Below are positions 60,990-64,000 of a stretch of DNA of 64,000 nt, piece after piece; the stretch's first letter is position 1; each line of letters opens with the position of its first letter. The position numbers and the translations under genes were made by a program. The notes beneath the pieces are model-generated. The model searched no databases. It was not told the origin of the DNA and saw only the letters and a list, made by a program, of their open reading frames with translations. Location of the stretch: assembly GCF_036785885.1 (NCBI RefSeq), contig NC_092329.1:6076001-6140000 (forward strand), written 5' to 3'. This DNA is from Coffea arabica. Its lineage: Eukaryota; Streptophyta; Magnoliopsida; Gentianales; Rubiaceae.

Positions 60990-62601
60990 GGAAGGTTCAA
61001 ATCCTGCCACTCAGTAGGGTGGTAAGGATGTGAAGAGAGGTTGAATGGGGAAAGAAAAAAAAAGAAGCATTGATATAGAAAAGAATAAATAAGTAAGATT
61101 ATTTCAAAGTTTATGTCATGGAACACCTTTTTGGATGTCGAACATATTTTGGTCCAAATTCAATTGTTACATTTTCGAGATCAATTCATGATTCATGAGC
61201 GGAGAGACATTGGCAGATTTACGCTATCTTGAGCAAACCATCAAGGTCTCATCATCATGTAATAGCAATTAAGAAGGTGGTTGGAGAATGGGTGGCAGCA
61301 GAGGCGGACTCCTTTTTAAGAGCAATCAAAGAGTTACTCGTAGCAAAGCTAAAGCCCTAATGACACTTTAATTGCTTATCGTGACAGCCTCGTACCATTT
61401 CTTCCCTTGGGGCCTCAACCCCGCAGCATTATTAGCCCCACGATCAAAGGGAACATCATCAGTTTTTTTCTTTTTAATAAATAAATTCAATTTGAGAAAA
61501 TAACGTGATTATTGCTATCTCATGCTGGAAGTTAGTTTAACCACAAATAGGAAGAGTACCCAGCGATGACATGAACGAGAGGGACAAGACAAGAAGAGAG
61601 GGGAAGCTGCAGCCCCCCCGCTAATACAACGACAAATGAAGTAGTCTCAGTCTCCCCCCCCCCCCCCCCCCCCTCCCCGGCGCTCTCTTCCAAAACTAAC
61701 TGTTTAAGGCTGGGCGAAACAAAATTACCTATACAAGAAGCTCAAATCAAATCCTTTTGGTTATGCTTTGGGCCTAATTGACGCCCGTTTTAACGTCTTA
61801 AAAAGTTGTTCCATGTTGCATCATTGCTTGATCTTTGACATTCTGGATTAGCCAACTGTCGGTTTAGCCTTTTAACTTGAACAAATAGAAATTCTTTTTT
61901 TTTGTTGAATTAAGCTAATGATATCATCATAATCACTCGCCATTAAAAAAAAAAAAAAAAAGCAACTCGGGCATCTTGGTATATGCACATCCAAGCTTTT
62001 TAATTTTTCTTTCGACATAGGTTTATTGCCATGGACTGCTTCATTAATTTAGCATCTGAACAGACGAATTACTTAAACAACATTTGTTCGTACTGTCAGG
62101 ATAAGCCAGTTGTCTAACATTTTTCCACCATTCTAGCCGACTTGTTGCTGCTTGTAAGAGAGAGTTGAGATAAAAAAATACGTGACAAACAAATCCCAAG
62201 GGGCAGGTTTTGCTCACGAGATCATAAATCATTTACAGAAATTCTTACAAATCTCTCACTACTATATTAGTTCTCAATTCATATTAATTAATATTAAAAA
62301 ATATTAATCAGGCTCAATTTGGATCTAGAAGGATACAGTTGTCTTTTTTTAAAAAAAGAAAAAGAAAAATATGAACACAAAACCTTTCATCAGTTGGACA
62401 TTTTATTTGGATTGAAAATGTAGTTCTGCATAAGAGGAATAGAATTCTCTGGCACTAGAGTACTAGACTGATGCAATGATCCGTATTGGTGTATATATGA
62501 TTATGTGGATTGGCATTGTAGCAGACCCGACAGTCCAAATAAATCTGCCACGTGCTCTTCATTACATTAATTGATCAATTAATTACTCTTTATCTACCTA
62601 A
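60990..62601. other. Intergenic, no gene seen
   Basis: Contains the poly-C tract at 61654-61673 and an A-run near 61946. ORFs are short and without a domain. Confidence 0.5.
61654..61673. repeat. Poly-C tract (20 C)
   Basis: Twenty consecutive C residues followed by T and CCCC. This is unusual in such AT-rich DNA; the length may be unreliable in the assembly. The G-rich complement could form a quadruplex. Confidence 0.93.
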
Positions 62602-62943
62602 GGGTTCATTTGTGAGTTGAGGATTTGGACAGAAAAGAAAGGGAAAGAAGAGAAAGTTTGATTTTCCTTTGTTTGTGAGTTTTTAGTAAAAGAGAAAAAA
62701 AAAAAGAAATTGGAGAGAAATGGAAAGAAAATTGGAGGAAACTTGTGAACATTTTTTAAAATACCTATTTTATCCTTAAAAATATCTTGAACAAATATTT
62801 AATGACTTTTATATCCAAAATCATTCCATTAATTCTCAAAACTCCCAAACAATATAACAATCCCTTTTCTTCTCTTCTCTTCTCTCATAACTTAAGTGTT
62901 CCCTTCTTCTCTTTTCTATCCCAAACTCCCAAACTAAGCTTAA
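62602..62943. repeat. TIR element related to 35240-35973
   Basis: Left GGTTCATTTGTGAGTTGAGG followed by purine-rich GGACAGAAAAGAAAGGG; the right side is pyrimidine-rich and ends CCCAAACTCCCAAACTAAGC. The layout and several words match the outer element at 35240-35973. Non-coding. Confidence 0.6.
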
Positions 62944-62967
62944 AGATGAGTTAGAGGGTCCAAATTA

Positions 62968-63132
62968 ATAAGTTTTGTTTGGACAAGCCAAATTTGGTTT
63001 GCAAAATTTGTTTTCACAAATCCCAATCACCTTTTTATCTTTCCAATCACCTTTTTATCTCACATACATCACATCACAAAAAGTGCTACAGTAAATATCT
63101 CAAATAAATCATCCAAATAAACTCTTATCCAA
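62968..63132. repeat. MITE-like repeat (TTTGTTTGGA type)
   Basis: Left AAGTTTTGTTTGGACAAGCC, right CTTATCCAAACAAATTTG, with a tandemly doubled CAATCACCTTTTTATCT inside and CACATACATCACATCACAAA, as in 34430-34605. Confidence 0.6.
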
Positions 63133-64000
63133 ACAAATTTGAACTAGGCCCGAAAACTTGGCCATGGGATAGACTTATTATATACTACTATATGTGACTA
63201 CAATAAATAGAACCCGTGTGATTTTGAATCATGAGAGATTCCCAAACTCCATCTCCTTTCCGGGAAATTATTATTCCTTTTACCCTTGCTAACCAAATTT
63301 TGTCAAAAGAGGGATGCATCAGTCATGAACCAGCCTGGCCAAAGATCTTTGCTTGACCATCCGACCAATCTTCTAGAGCACCGTGCAACTGGCCACGAGG
63401 TTCTCATTATTATTAGTAATAAAACTTGCGAGAACAGATACATGAAGTAAATGGTCAATAAAGGTTATCTGCAATGCAATGATGCTCCCATGATATAAAA
63501 ACCTTAAAAGATGTTTTCACTTCCAACCGTGGACAATATATGGTTGGTCAGTCCTAAATTTCTTTCGGTTGAACGTTACACTACTAGCATCTTTGAATTT
63601 CGTCTCACTCAAAAGTTTATTGAATTACGTGTTCATCTGTAATTTCACATGGATGACCAAAGATTAGACGTCCTTCCTTTTTTTTTTAATAGATAATAGG
63701 AAACAATTTTTTTTACATCACAAATACGATTATATTCTTATATTTTAAATATTTTTTTTAAAAAATCTTACAGATATTACATTATGTAGAATGTTAGATG
63801 TTATTTTAATTTTTTTAAAAAATAATCTTCAATTCAAAAATTTTCCAACATGCCTTTATGTCGAACAGATACAACTCAGTCAAGCCTCAATAAAATTCAC
63901 TAGTATTCTGCATTGTTCATCGTTCATCTAACAGCGTATGTGTTAACAGCCTTGTTCGGAAAGTAATTTTTCTTTTAAAATTTTTTTATTTTTCTTAAAT
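63133..64000. other. Intergenic, no gene seen
   Basis: AT-rich right edge of the window without recognisable ORFs or repeats. The final about 40 bases (TTGTTCGGAAAGTAATTTTT) may start another GTTTGGA-type MITE that runs off the edge. Confidence 0.45.

Overview
The window is nuclear DNA of a flowering plant, very probably a eudicot. It is AT-rich, and its genes have GT-AG introns. All six recognisable genes are plant families, and they sit among miniature inverted-repeat elements (MITEs) and one Ty1-copia family. I cannot name the species from the sequence.

Layout. (1) 1-3386, minus strand: 5' part of an ACA1/ACA2-type autoinhibited Ca2+-ATPase. Exons 1-3 are complete and exon 4 runs off the left edge. 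(2) 3387-16100: gene-poor DNA with small tandem duplications and several MITEs, two of them with clear target-site duplications (hAT type at 6447-7280, Mutator-like at 7831-8763). (3) 16360-17518, plus strand: complete two-exon D14, the strigolactone receptor, 267 aa. (4) 17519-27650: about 10 kb of intergenic DNA with several TIR elements and one doubtful small ORF. (5) 27657-29606, minus strand: two-exon ARM-repeat protein of 368 aa. A nearly perfect 87-bp-arm inverted repeat lies about 0.4 kb upstream. (6) 30215-36473: intergenic, including a hAT-type MITE nested inside another element. (7) 36474-39111, plus strand: six-exon VDAC (mitochondrial porin), 277 aa. (8) 40468-52016: a 3,852-bp segment present three times in tandem and almost identical. 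Each unit holds one internally deleted copia element and the 3' end of an F-box/kelch gene. Only the third unit continues into the intact F-box gene (51674-52750, minus). (9) 54917-59872, minus strand: nine-exon CSA/ERCC8 WD40 gene, 456 aa. (10) 59873-64000: intergenic, with a hAT-type element that has a perfect 8-bp target duplication.

The genes are ordinary unlinked housekeeping and signalling genes and do not form a functional cluster. ACA exports Ca2+, D14 perceives strigolactone, VDAC passes metabolites across the outer mitochondrial membrane, the F-box protein probably serves an SCF ubiquitin ligase, and CSA serves a CUL4-DDB1 ligase in transcription-coupled repair. I found no convincing new biological system. 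The observations most worth checking are the recent triplication with its junction-made start codon, the F-to-I change at the oxyanion-hole position of D14, the long foldback beside the ARM gene, and the microsatellite that abuts a CSA splice donor. Exon boundaries were set by hand from reading frame, splice dinucleotides and family knowledge. No expression data or database search was available.
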